Positions 33,393 to 42,295 of a stretch of 64,000 nt of DNA are shown piece after piece. Each line of letters starts with the position of its first letter. Position 1 is the stretch's first letter. The DNA is from Alloprevotella sp. Lung230 (GTDB lineage Bacteria; Bacteroidota; Bacteroidia; Bacteroidales; Bacteroidaceae). Where the stretch lies: assembly GCF_014385435.1 (NCBI RefSeq), contig NZ_JACSUD010000001.1, positions 62,001 through 126,000 of the forward strand, read 5' to 3'. The notes below the pieces were generated by a model. It worked only from the letters and a program-made list of their open reading frames with translations, ran no database searches and had not been told where the DNA came from. The translations under genes were made by a program, and so were the position numbers.

Positions 33393-35026
33393 CTCGTCTC
33401 CTTTTTCTGCTATGCTCCTTTTGGATGGTGACCGGCAGTCTGACCGCCACACGCCCCATCCGCACACTGCGCTTGCTGCAAACCGATGGCAGCACGGTGA
33501 GTGTGCCGCTCTCCGACCTCTCCTCTTTGTCGGCAGGCAAGGAGGACATCTGCCCGGCCCATTTCTCTCAAAGCCGCCGTGCCTCGCGCGCCATGATGGC
33601 GACTTCGCCCGACGGACTGGGAGAGTTCGGCACGCCCTCACGAGGTGTCCTGCCGAGTCTGGGAGCTCCGATCATTCCTATTGTTATGGTGGAGTTCAGC
33701 GATGTGGCTTTTCAAGCGTCCACCACCCCCGCCCGCATCGACAGCCTTTTTGATGCCGACGACCACGCCCTCAGTCCACGTGCCAAAGGCAGTGTGCGCG
33801 ACTACTATCGGGCGCAAAGCTACGGCCGTTTTGCCCCTCACTTCAAAGTGGTGGGGAAAGTGCGCGTTTCGCGTCCTCGCGCTTACTATGGCGCCAACAG
33901 CGCAGTGAGCAAGAACATCAACATCAGCGAACTCTATCGGGAGGCCATCGACCTCGCACAGAAAGGTGGTGCCGACTTCTCCGCTTTCGTGGTGGGGGGA
34001 CGCGTGCCCCTCACGGTGCTGCTCCACGCCGGCCCCGGCGAGCACGATTCCTTCGAAGCGGGCAATGAGGACTACCCGTGGGCGCATTTCTCCGAAAACA
34101 CGTTGGTGTCCGGCGGTCTGTGCTTCGACAGCTACTTTGTAGGGTGCGAACTGATGCAAAGTTATGAGCGAGACCCCGCCACTAAGCAGCCCCGACGCGA
34201 TGCTTCGGGGCATCCGATAGTGGCCGGCGCGGAACTGGAAGGTATCGGTGTGTTTTGTCACGAGATGGGGCACGCACTCGGTCTGCCCGACTTTTACAGC
34301 ACACGAGAAGCCCAACAGACTCCCGACTTCCACGACATCATGGACTATGCCCAGTATGGCAACGATGGCTATTGGCCTTTGGGCTATTCGGCCTACGAGC
34401 GCAACTACATGGGCTGGCTTCAGCTGCACGAACTGACGGATGCCGGACCTTGCCGTCTCGCGGCGCTGCACGACACAGTACCGGATGCGCCACAAGCCTA
34501 TCTCATCCGCAATGCGGCCGACAGCAAAGAGTATTATATCCTCGAAAACCGCCGCCCCTCCACGTGGTTTGCCTCCGTGCTCGGACAGGGGATGCTGGTC
34601 TACCACCTCCACTACGATGTCAATGCGTGGTCGGCCAATGTGGTCAATATCAATCCTGCCCACCTGCGTTGCGTCATTGTTCCGGCCGACAATGCCTGGC
34701 AGAACCGCAAGACGGGGAACGCTGCCGACTTTCAAGGCGACTTTTTCCCGGGCACGAAAGGTGTCACCGAACTTTCGGAGGCCGGTGCTCCCGCCATGAC
34801 ATGGTATACCGGTGGAGCTGCCCGTCCCATTTACGACATTGCCGAGGAGGGCACGGGAGGCATCACTTTCTCTTTCTTACAACCCCACACCACGGGACTG
34901 TCTGCCCACACGATTGCCACGACTGATGATGTCCACGTCTACTCCTTGGATGGACGCCGCGTCAAGTGGGGCAACGCTCCGGCAGGCATTTACCTTCAAC
35001 ATGGGAAGAAAATCATCGTACGATGA
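33389..35026 (+). CDS. M6-family secreted metalloprotease
   Basis: This 545-residue protein has a signal peptide (LLFLLCSFWMVTGSLTA), a propeptide-like region, and an M6 (immune inhibitor A-type) peptidase domain with the zinc motif HEMGH at 291-295 followed by ALGLPDFY and HDIMDY. The C-terminal ~30 residues (VHVYSLDGRRVKWGNAPAGI, then YLQHGKKIIVR) resemble a short type IX secretion sorting signal, so it may be exported to the surface or the medium. It overlaps the membrane-protein gene by 4 bases and is followed by a DUF4923 gene. Confidence 0.88.
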   Translation: MTRLLFLLCSFWMVTGSLTATRPIRTLRLLQTDGSTVSVPLSDLSSLSAGKEDICPAHFSQSRRASRAMMATSPDGLGEFGTPSRGVLPSLGAPIIPIVMVEFSDVAFQASTTPARIDSLFDADDHALSPRAKGSVRDYYRAQSYGRFAPHFKVVGKVRVSRPRAYYGANSAVSKNINISELYREAIDLAQKGGADFSAFVVGGRVPLTVLLHAGPGEHDSFEAGNEDYPWAHFSENTLVSGGLCFDSYFVGCELMQSYERDPATKQPRRDASGHPIVAGAELEGIGVFCHEMGHALGLPDFYSTREAQQTPDFHDIMDYAQYGNDGYWPLGYSAYERNYMGWLQLHELTDAGPCRLAALHDTVPDAPQAYLIRNAADSKEYYILENRRPSTWFASVLGQGMLVYHLHYDVNAWSANVVNINPAHLRCVIVPADNAWQNRKTGNAADFQGDFFPGTKGVTELSEAGAPAMTWYTGGAARPIYDIAEEGTGGITFSFLQPHTTGLSAHTIATTDDVHVYSLDGRRVKWGNAPAGIYLQHGKKIIVR

Positions 35027-35078
35027 AGGTGAAGATTTTCCCTCCACCTCCCCCTCAAAAAAACAGAACTTATTAGAC

Positions 35079-35705
35079 ATGCAAAAGAACTTATTATACA
35101 GAGGAGTGTTCCTGCTCCTCCTGCTGCTGAGCGCCCCCGCTCTCGGCCACGCTCAGTTGGGCGATTTTTTCACCGCACTGCGAGAGACAGCGCGCGAAGG
35201 TTTTTCCCCGGCCAAATTGGGCACAAAGCCTGTTTCTGCTGCCCAGCTCGTGGGCACTTGGGCCTATTCCGAGCCGGTACTGGTCTTTGAGAACACCAAT
35301 CTGGCCAGTCAGCTCGGTGCAGCTATGGCTTCCGGCGAACTGAAAGAGAAGATGGCCGCCTGCTATGCCAAGGCGGGCATCGTTCCGCAAAAGATGTTGC
35401 TCACCTTCAAGCCTGATGGTCGCTATCAAGTGGTCATCCACGACGAAACGCTGGACGGCACCTACAAAGTGAAAGGCGCAACCCTCACACTGAGCGACCC
35501 AATGAAAAAGGAGGTGATCCAAGCCAACGTGGCCCGCGATGGGCACGAACTGCAAATTGTGGTCAAAGCCGACCACTTTTTAGGTTTGGTCCAGTCGTTG
35601 AGCACAGTCACCACCTCGGCAGGAGCTTCTGCACAATCCCTCATCGGCGTACTTAAAGAGTATGCCGGTCTTCAGATGGGCATCGTCCTACGCAAGCAGC
35701 AATAA
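35079..35705 (+). CDS. DUF4923 family protein
   Basis: This 208-residue protein has a signal peptide ending ALGHAQ and the DUF4923 lipocalin-like domain (AAQLVGTWAYSEPVLVFENT, MLLTFKPDGRYQVVIHDE, LDGTYKVKGATLTLSDP). It is probably periplasmic or outer-membrane associated; the function is unknown. It lies 52 bp after the M6 protease. The frame is open from 34812 inside the protease gene, but the ATG at 35079 gives the signal peptide. Confidence 0.82.
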   Translation: MQKNLLYRGVFLLLLLLSAPALGHAQLGDFFTALRETAREGFSPAKLGTKPVSAAQLVGTWAYSEPVLVFENTNLASQLGAAMASGELKEKMAACYAKAGIVPQKMLLTFKPDGRYQVVIHDETLDGTYKVKGATLTLSDPMKKEVIQANVARDGHELQIVVKADHFLGLVQSLSTVTTSAGASAQSLIGVLKEYAGLQMGIVLRKQQ

Positions 35706-35778
35706 GCCCAGTTTTGCCACATTGACCACGCATTTACCACACACACGCTTTTTTTTTGCTACTTTCTTGGCGAATTGC

Positions 35779-35809
35779 TTGTGTATTCCCCAAAGAGTGC
35801 GTACCTTTG
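35779..35809 (+). promoter_or_regulatory. Promoter of initiator tRNA-Met
   Basis: TTG (35779-35781), 20 bases, then TACCTTTG (35802-35809) followed by CA. Confidence 0.75.
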
Positions 35810-35838
35810 CATCGCAATCGGGAACAACGATTGAACAT

Positions 35839-35911
35839 CGCGGAGTGGAGCAGTTGGTAGCTCGCCAGGCTCATAACCTGGAGGTCGCCCGTTCGAGTCG
35901 GACCTCCGCAA
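35839..35911 (+). tRNA. Initiator tRNA-Met (CAU)
   Basis: The acceptor stem CGCGGAG pairs with CTCCGC and leaves the C1-A72 mismatch diagnostic of initiator tRNA. The anticodon loop is CTCATAA, the D arm has AGCAGTTGGTAGCT, and the T loop is TTCGAGT. CCA is not encoded (the next bases are CTT). The T stem has one non-canonical pair. Confidence 0.95.
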
Positions 35912-35917
35912 CTTAGC

Positions 35918-35954
35918 AATAAGCGCTTGAAAAAATCAAGCGCTTATTTTTTTT
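35918..35954 (+). terminator. Terminator of initiator tRNA-Met
   Basis: The perfect 13-bp stem AATAAGCGCTTGA/TCAAGCGCTTATT is followed by a T run. Confidence 0.92.
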
Positions 35955-36151
35955 ATACCGGGCACGAGTGGTGCCCCTTCGAGCAACGAGTAGCGTATTT
36001 TCCACAAAGATGCCCCGAAAGCACGCAAGAAGTAAGCGTATCTTCGGGGCAGGCATTTTAGTGTAAACGCAATCCTTGTCGCTGACAGTTGAGTATATTC
36101 TCTTCTATTCGAGACAAAAAGAGTTGTGGAAAAAGAATACAAAGGACGACG

Positions 36152-38164
36152 TCAGAACATCACTTTGTGGCCGAGGCCGTTGATGTAGAGACGGCCGCGT
36201 TGGGGCGAGAAGACGCGGCGGCCGGAAAGGTCGTAGTAGTGCATGGCCCGCGCATCAGTAGAAACCGAGGCGTCCGGACGGAGGGGCGCAATGCCGGTGA
36301 GGGTGGAAGTAACGTCCGTCACGGTGTACTTCCCTCCCACCTGCGCGGTGGAAATGACGAAGTAGCGGTCGGAGGAGATTTGGGGGATATCGACCGTCTG
36401 CGGAGCGCCCGTGCCGGAGTTCACGACCAGGTTGAAATAGTAGTCCTTAGCAGTGATGTCCACCGTTTGATAGTGCCAGTCGTGGCCGTCGATGTGACGC
36501 GTAGCGGTGATGGTCCGGCCCGGCCAATTGCCGTTGAGCTGTGTGCCGCCTTTGCTATCCCAAAGGTAGAAGTTGGTCGTGCTCCAAGCGTTTTCGTTGC
36601 GCACATAGATCGTGGCCTTGTAGGGAGCGAAAGGCCGGATGACGTAGTCGCGCTCAACGATGCCCGACACCGCGCCTCCCGCGAGCAGTCCTACGCGAAG
36701 GGTGCAGGAAGCATTGATGGCAATTCGGCCGTCTGCCCCCACCTTGGCTGATGCAGCGGTCGGAGTAGAACCATCAAGCGTGTAGACCAACTGCGTGCCC
36801 TCAGGAGCAACTGCGGTGGCACGAAGGGAGAAAGCAGCATCGTATTCCCCCGAAGCTGCATCGACCCAGGCAGTGGCAGCAGAGCGAGAGAGGTAGAAAG
36901 CATAGCCTTTGCCGGAAAGAACACGGACGAAAGAAGCGTTGGGCACATACTTGTCGGGACGGCTGCCCACAACGCAAACGAGCTGTCCCCGCGTGCCGAT
37001 GGTGCGCACGGCATAGTGGTCGGCGGCGGAAGCGAAGTTGATGAAGTCGCTCGTGTTGGTGATACCCGCGGCACGGCGCACATCAATCATCGCTTTGAGC
37101 GCCTGCTTGTGGTCGAGCCAGTGGCGATAGAACACGCAGGGCGTACCGGGCAGTGCGAGCATGAAGGCATTGGCAGCGAGGGTGTCGCGGCGGATGGGGT
37201 CGAGCTGATCGGTGGCGGAGCGATATTGCGTGTCGTGGTTTTCGACAAAGGTCACGGCATAGCGGCGATAGTCGGCGTTGTTGATGAGCGGATGTTGCCC
37301 TGCTCCGTTCAGTGCGGCCCAGTTTCCGGTGTTCACCGCATCGCGCACGGAGTAGCGGAAGGGGAAGTCGAAGGCGGCCGATGTGGGCACCCCACCCTGC
37401 CGCGTGCGGTCGATCCACGAACGGATGGCGCTGCTGCCGTCCCAGTATTCGCCCACGCTGAAGGTGGGTTGCGCAGCGGTGTTGTATTCGGCAATGAAGG
37501 CCGGAGCATAGCCTTTGACCATGTCATAGCGAAAACCGGTATAGCCCAAGTCGGAGAGGAGGAAGCGGAGATAGTCCTTGTAGGTGGCGCGCACATTTTC
37601 GCTCTTGTGGTCGATGTCGCGGCAACCCGACCAGTCGTCGCCGGTGTCGGCATTGGGGCTGAGAGAAAGCCCTTGTTTGGTTGCCCAAGCGGCCGTCTGC
37701 CCACCGTCATCGTTGGCACAGATGTCGGTTGCCGTCATTTGATAGGTCTTTCCGCCGTAGGTTTCCGCAGGATAATCCACCCACGAGCCGCCCACGCCGA
37801 GGTTGTTGCGGTGGTTGATGACAACATCGGCAATGACGCCCGTCCCTTTTGCCTTGAAGGCGGCAATCATGGAGCGCAGTTGTGCTTCCGTGCCGAAGGA
37901 ACTGTTGTGATCGAAGAGATAGACGGGGGTGTAACCCATATTGTTGTGTCCCGTGTTGCAGTTGCCGCTTTGGGGCACCCAGATGAGGTTGAAGTAGCGC
38001 GAGAGTTCGCTACTTTGGCTTTCGAGGCGACTCCAGCGGGAGTCGACAAAGGAGTCCCAGTAGAAGCCTTGTAGCATCACACCCTCATAGGCCGAGGGCC
38101 AGCCTTGTGCCGAAAGTCCGAGGGTGGAAAGTAGGGCTAAGAGAAAAGAACAGAGATATTTCAT
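36152..38164 (-). CDS. Alpha-amylase, GH13, of the starch operon
   Basis: This 670-residue protein has a signal peptide (CSFLLALLSTLGLSAQ) without a lipobox and a GH13 catalytic barrel: VIADVVINHR near 110-119, nucleophile D214 in GFRYDMVKG, acid/base E239 in SVGEYWDG, and D311 in VENHDTQ. A C-terminal starch-binding-like domain (IYVRNENAWSTTNFYLWD, GNWPGRTIT) covers about 560-630. The last residues (YYDLSGRRVFSPQRGRLYIN, then GLGHKVMF) resemble a type IX sorting tail. It is the last gene of the operon and takes the place of SusG, which in Bacteroides thetaiotaomicron is a surface lipoprotein. Confidence 0.92.
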   Translation of the reverse strand: MKYLCSFLLALLSTLGLSAQGWPSAYEGVMLQGFYWDSFVDSRWSRLESQSSELSRYFNLIWVPQSGNCNTGHNNMGYTPVYLFDHNSSFGTEAQLRSMIAAFKAKGTGVIADVVINHRNNLGVGGSWVDYPAETYGGKTYQMTATDICANDDGGQTAAWATKQGLSLSPNADTGDDWSGCRDIDHKSENVRATYKDYLRFLLSDLGYTGFRYDMVKGYAPAFIAEYNTAAQPTFSVGEYWDGSSAIRSWIDRTRQGGVPTSAAFDFPFRYSVRDAVNTGNWAALNGAGQHPLINNADYRRYAVTFVENHDTQYRSATDQLDPIRRDTLAANAFMLALPGTPCVFYRHWLDHKQALKAMIDVRRAAGITNTSDFINFASAADHYAVRTIGTRGQLVCVVGSRPDKYVPNASFVRVLSGKGYAFYLSRSAATAWVDAASGEYDAAFSLRATAVAPEGTQLVYTLDGSTPTAASAKVGADGRIAINASCTLRVGLLAGGAVSGIVERDYVIRPFAPYKATIYVRNENAWSTTNFYLWDSKGGTQLNGNWPGRTITATRHIDGHDWHYQTVDITAKDYYFNLVVNSGTGAPQTVDIPQISSDRYFVISTAQVGGKYTVTDVTSTLTGIAPLRPDASVSTDARAMHYYDLSGRRVFSPQRGRLYINGLGHKVMF

Positions 38165-38246
38165 GTTTGAAAAAAGAAGATAAAGCGAGAGAGAAGTCAA
38201 AATCCTTCTCTCTCGCCATTGTGTTTCAAAAAAGAGGGTGATGCGT

Positions 38247-39293
38247 CTACTTCTTGGTCATCGTGCAGTAGATTTTGTCACTCTTGCTGCGCGAGAGATA
38301 GAGCTTCACGGCATAGGTGCCGGCGGGCTGCTTGAGGTTGGCGCCCTTGACGGAGAGGTTGTCGAAGCTGCCGCCGAGGTCGATGTCCCACTTGCCGTCG
38401 AAGCGGAACTTGAAGGCACCACCATCGAGGGTGACGTCGCCTTCGTAGCAATCGTCGGTCGCGTTGTAGGTGAGGGGCACATCGGTCGCCCAGCTGTTGA
38501 AGTCGCCAATCACGCCCACTGTGCTGAGGAGCGTGGCTTTCACGCTTTGCTTGGCCACATCGACCGTGATGTAGTGCAGGCCGTTGGCTGTGGAATAAAG
38601 GTTTTTGTCGCCATCGGTGGTCGTCTTGATGCCATCGAATGTGGTGAAGTCAGTAAAGTTGTACTGCGCGGCACTCCAGTCGCGAGCTTGGGTGAACTTG
38701 AAGCTACCGTTGAGCATCGAGAAACCAGTGTAGACGCCGTCGAGGTCGGGGCTGTGGAGGGCAGGAGCAGTGCCGGGCGCCCAACCTTGGTGATTGCCGG
38801 GCACGTAGATGTATTCCACGTAGGCCTTCTTGGCCAACTGCGCTTTCACCTCGCAAGTACCAGAGTATTGGAAAGCTTGGTCGCCCACAACGGCGTGGGC
38901 CACGACAGCGGCATTGAGCGTGCGCACTTCGGAAGCTTTGCCGTAGAGGGTTTCGACAGCGGTTTGGAACTTGTCGAGCGCCACGGCACAGGTGTCGTTG
39001 GCTTCGAGCACTTGAGGCGTGCCCACTCCGTCGGGACGCGTGAGGGTGACGGTGTAGGTGGCCTTGGGGGCTTGTGCGGCTTCAAATGCTGCGGTGAACA
39101 GCTTTACGGCCTCGGTGCCGGCAGGCAGGTTGTCGAAACTGATGGTCTCCACAGGGGTGAGCGTCATCTTTATGCTTTGCGCCGCTTCGGTGGAGTTTTG
39201 CTGGGGTTTCGCCCAGTCCTGGAAGTCGTCTTTGTCGCAAGCCGTCAGCGTGGCAGCGAGGGCCAAGCCGAGAAAGATATGTTTGTACATCAT
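38247..39293 (-). CDS. susF: SusF/SusE-like starch-binding lipoprotein
   Basis: This 348-residue protein has a lipoprotein signal (LAATLTAC, then DKDD) and tandem beta-sandwich starch-binding modules (AYVEYIYVPGNHQGWAPGTA, VGVIGDFNSWATDVPLTYNA, GGAFKFRFDGKW). The last domain carries the W-rich sugar-binding pattern. It should lie on the outer surface and hold starch near SusCD. It is shorter than the ~485-residue SusF of B. thetaiotaomicron. The start could also be the second Met at 39290. Confidence 0.85.
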   Translation of the reverse strand: MMYKHIFLGLALAATLTACDKDDFQDWAKPQQNSTEAAQSIKMTLTPVETISFDNLPAGTEAVKLFTAAFEAAQAPKATYTVTLTRPDGVGTPQVLEANDTCAVALDKFQTAVETLYGKASEVRTLNAAVVAHAVVGDQAFQYSGTCEVKAQLAKKAYVEYIYVPGNHQGWAPGTAPALHSPDLDGVYTGFSMLNGSFKFTQARDWSAAQYNFTDFTTFDGIKTTTDGDKNLYSTANGLHYITVDVAKQSVKATLLSTVGVIGDFNSWATDVPLTYNATDDCYEGDVTLDGGAFKFRFDGKWDIDLGGSFDNLSVKGANLKQPAGTYAVKLYLSRSKSDKIYCTMTKK

Positions 39294-39386
39294 GGTTTTG
39301 CTTTGAGAGTTGAGTTTTCCCGCGTGGGCAGACAGCCACAGGAGTCATACCTGCGCTGTCTGCCTCGGGGAGAATAGGAATGAAAC

Positions 39387-40649
39387 TTATTCGGCGTCGA
39401 TGAAGTTGTATTCGCCGGTCAAGTCGTTGAAGAAGACCTTGTAAGTGCCCTTCGTGATCTTGATGTTGGCGCCGTTTTGTGCAGCCTTGCCATAGGGGAA
39501 GGCCACCTTGCCCCAGTTGTTGTCCCAACCGCCTTCGGCACGGAACTTGGCTTCGGTGTCGGACTTGATCGTGATGGTGCAGGTCCAAAGGTGGTTGTTG
39601 GCCGCCTTGGTGTTGACCGCCTTCATGGGGATGTCGGTGTTCCAGTCGCCGTCGACACCAATCAAGCCCATCGAGGAGAAGGTCTTGGTGTTGTCGGGCG
39701 TAGCCGGACTGATGGTGCAGGTGTGCTTGATGTTGTCGACCACCACGGTGTAGTAGCCTGCGGCCGCTACGGAGATGTTGTCGCCATCGTCACCACCGGC
39801 GCGCCATTTGGCTTTGCCGACACCATCGGCCACGTAGGCATATTCCCACTGAATCTTGTTGGCATCGGTGGGGTCGATGTAGTGAGAGAGCACCTTAAAC
39901 TGGGTGGTCGTGTCGAAGTAGTCGGTGTAGGAGACGGAACCCTTGCCGGTCTTCTTGTCGTAGTCGAAACCTTCGATGGGGAACATCGGCACGTTGCCCA
40001 CGCCCATCCCCGAAAGGGTGTTGCTCCAAGAGGCATCGCCAAAGGCGCTACCCACAACGTAGGCCAGTTCGATGGCGGCATCGCGCAACTTAATATAATA
40101 AGGTACAACGTCGAGCTTGAGGACATTGGAAACGGTGGTCGTGCCGGGTGCAGCCGCAGCGTTCAGTCCGCGCACGGTGGCCACGACACGCACATAAATG
40201 GGCGCAGAGGCCGGCACGTTGTCGTTGTCCCACTGGTAGAGTTGCATCAAGGCTTTGGCCACGGAGGCGGCATTGATGGAGGCACGACATTCGTTGTAAG
40301 TCTCTTCGAGCTGGACGTAGTCGGCCACGGTGGCACCGGTTTTGTCGGCCTGTGCCTCGGCAAAACTGGTTTTGAATTTGCCGTCCTTAGACACCTGCAC
40401 CATATAAAGGCCGCCGCCGTTCATCGCAAGAGGCGCGCCCTTGTCGGTGAGTTGGGGTTGTGACCAAGTGATGTCGATGTTCTTGGCATGAGCCAAATCA
40501 TAGAGCTGCGTGGCGAAAGCCGGTGTGTTGAGGACAATCTCCGAAGGGCGCTCCAGCAGCGTGGGGTTGGAGTCACGGTCGTCTTCGCAAGCCGTGAAAA
40601 GGCCGGTGGCAGCGAGGAGCATACCGGCGCAGAAAAATATCTTTTTCAT
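39387..40649 (-). CDS. susE: SusE-like starch-binding lipoprotein
   Basis: This 420-residue protein has a lipoprotein signal (ATGLFTAC, then EDDRD), the SusE N-terminal domain (LNTPAFATQLYDLAHAKN, IDITWSQPQ) and C-terminal beta-sandwich modules (MGLIGVDGDWNTDIPM, CTITIKSDTEAKFRAEGGWD, DLTGEYNFI). It lies 19 bp after susD. Surface starch binding is inferred from the operon and the fold. The frame is open to 40700, but the lipoprotein signal fixes the start. Confidence 0.87.
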   Translation of the reverse strand: MKKIFFCAGMLLAATGLFTACEDDRDSNPTLLERPSEIVLNTPAFATQLYDLAHAKNIDITWSQPQLTDKGAPLAMNGGGLYMVQVSKDGKFKTSFAEAQADKTGATVADYVQLEETYNECRASINAASVAKALMQLYQWDNDNVPASAPIYVRVVATVRGLNAAAAPGTTTVSNVLKLDVVPYYIKLRDAAIELAYVVGSAFGDASWSNTLSGMGVGNVPMFPIEGFDYDKKTGKGSVSYTDYFDTTTQFKVLSHYIDPTDANKIQWEYAYVADGVGKAKWRAGGDDGDNISVAAAGYYTVVVDNIKHTCTISPATPDNTKTFSSMGLIGVDGDWNTDIPMKAVNTKAANNHLWTCTITIKSDTEAKFRAEGGWDNNWGKVAFPYGKAAQNGANIKITKGTYKVFFNDLTGEYNFIDAE

Positions 40650-40668
40650 GTTCTGTTCGTTTTGAAGA

Positions 40669-42276
40669 TTAGTAACCGTTGTTCTGTTTGAGACCGCCAT
40701 GTGCGTTCAGGTCGGTGTCGGGGATGGGGAAGAGGTTGTAATTGGCGCTGATGTTGACACCGGCCTTTGCACCACCCTTCCACTGCCAGTTGTAGTTGTT
40801 GTTGCCACCAAACTTTCCGTGACGGATGAGGTCGGTGCGGCGATGGCCTTCGAAGTAGAACTCACGGGCATACTCGTTGAGCAGTTGGTTGAGGTCGAAA
40901 CCGGGGAGCGTGTTGGCATGGGCGCGAGAGCGGAGAGCGTTGGCCGCTGCGGTGCCTTCGGAAGTGGTGCTTCCTCCATTGAGGCGAGCATCGGCTTCGG
41001 CAAAGTTGAGGTAGGCTTCGGCCGAACGCATCAAGAAGAAGTCGGTGTCAGGGAACTGCGAGTGCTTGCCCTTACCGCCGGCGAGGTAGTAGTTGTTGTA
41101 CTTCATGATACCGTAGCCGTTGTCGAACTTGCTCGCATCGTCGATGCTGAGCGTGTGGCCTTGTCCCCAGAAGAGGGCGCGGTCGTCACCGGCAGCGGCC
41201 TGCATACCTGCGGTTGTGGTTTGCGGTGCGTTGTTGGCGGGGAAGAACTTCGCCACGAGGTCGGGCAAAGCACGGATGCCGGCCCAGTTTTCCACCGTTC
41301 CGTTGCCGGCCGTAAACTGGCTGTCGCTCATCTTGTCGTTGGTACAGCTGGCCATCAAGAAGAGGGACGTGCCCCACGAGGTGGTGTTGATGCCGTCCTG
41401 CATGAGGGCGAGCACGGCTTCGACCGATGCGCCGTTGGTACCGTTGTCGCCCATGAAGAGCTGCTGGTAGGCCGTCCAGTTGTTTTGCGTGGCGGCAGTG
41501 TTGAGTTTGAAGGGAGAGTCCATCACCTTCTTGGCATATTCCTTAGCCTTTGCCCACTCTGCCTTGCCTGTGTAGACCTCGGCGTTGAGGTAGAGGCGGG
41601 AGAGGAGCAGCCAAGCTGCAGCCTTGTCGGCACGTCCGTAGCCGGCTTCGCCTTCCTTTTCGGGTTTGGCTTCGGCCATGTTAGGCTCGGCTTCGAGGAG
41701 TTCCTTTTCAATCCAAGCGTAGATTTCAGCACGACTCTTTTGTTGGCCCTTACCGGGGTTCATGTCGGTGCGCAACACCACGTTGCCCCAACCATCCATC
41801 AGGTAGTAGTAATAAAGCGCACGGAGGAAGCGCACTTCGGCCGTCATCTGTGCATCGGTGCCGCCGGCCACTTCGAGATAGTGGTTGCACATGGTCACAC
41901 CGAAGAAGAGGCGATAGTAAAGACCGCGCAACATGGGATGACTGGCCGACCATGTGTCGTTGGAGAAGGCTGCGACGCCTTCATCGCCCCAAAGGCAGTG
42001 GGTTTCGTCGGTCGTCACGGACTGCGAGTTGACCAACTGGCGCACGAAGCCCGATGTACCGCCGTCGATGCCATCGACATCGCTGTCGCCGTTGGCACCA
42101 CCGTTGCCCGCCATCGCCATCAAGGCATAGCATTTATTAAAGAGGTTCTCGGGAGTCACCTTCATGTTGGTACTCGGGTCGATGGGAGTGACATCGAGGT
42201 CGTTCACGCACGAAGACAGACCGAAGCTCAGCGCGAGCGCTGCAGCAGGAACGAGAGATTTGATATATGATTTCAT
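40669..42276 (-). CDS. susD: SusD/RagB-family starch-binding lipoprotein
   Basis: This 535-residue protein has a lipoprotein signal (LSFGLSSC, then VNDLD), the N-terminal region DPSTNMKVTPENLFNKCYAL, TPR-like helices, LRALYYYYLMDGWGNVVLRT, and the SusD C-terminal segment ANTLPGFDLNQLLNEYAREF. SusD covers SusC like a lid and binds the polysaccharide. It starts 19 bp after susC. Confidence 0.95.
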   Translation of the reverse strand: MKSYIKSLVPAAALALSFGLSSCVNDLDVTPIDPSTNMKVTPENLFNKCYALMAMAGNGGANGDSDVDGIDGGTSGFVRQLVNSQSVTTDETHCLWGDEGVAAFSNDTWSASHPMLRGLYYRLFFGVTMCNHYLEVAGGTDAQMTAEVRFLRALYYYYLMDGWGNVVLRTDMNPGKGQQKSRAEIYAWIEKELLEAEPNMAEAKPEKEGEAGYGRADKAAAWLLLSRLYLNAEVYTGKAEWAKAKEYAKKVMDSPFKLNTAATQNNWTAYQQLFMGDNGTNGASVEAVLALMQDGINTTSWGTSLFLMASCTNDKMSDSQFTAGNGTVENWAGIRALPDLVAKFFPANNAPQTTTAGMQAAAGDDRALFWGQGHTLSIDDASKFDNGYGIMKYNNYYLAGGKGKHSQFPDTDFFLMRSAEAYLNFAEADARLNGGSTTSEGTAAANALRSRAHANTLPGFDLNQLLNEYAREFYFEGHRRTDLIRHGKFGGNNNYNWQWKGGAKAGVNISANYNLFPIPDTDLNAHGGLKQNNGY

Positions 42277-42295
42277 GACTTGAAAGCAATTAGGA

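Noticed and set aside
36009-36049. Terminator of the starch operon
   Set aside because: The TGCCCCGAA/TTCGGGGCA stem is clear but the loop is long (~23 bases), it lies over 100 bp past the stop, and no U run follows on the minus strand.
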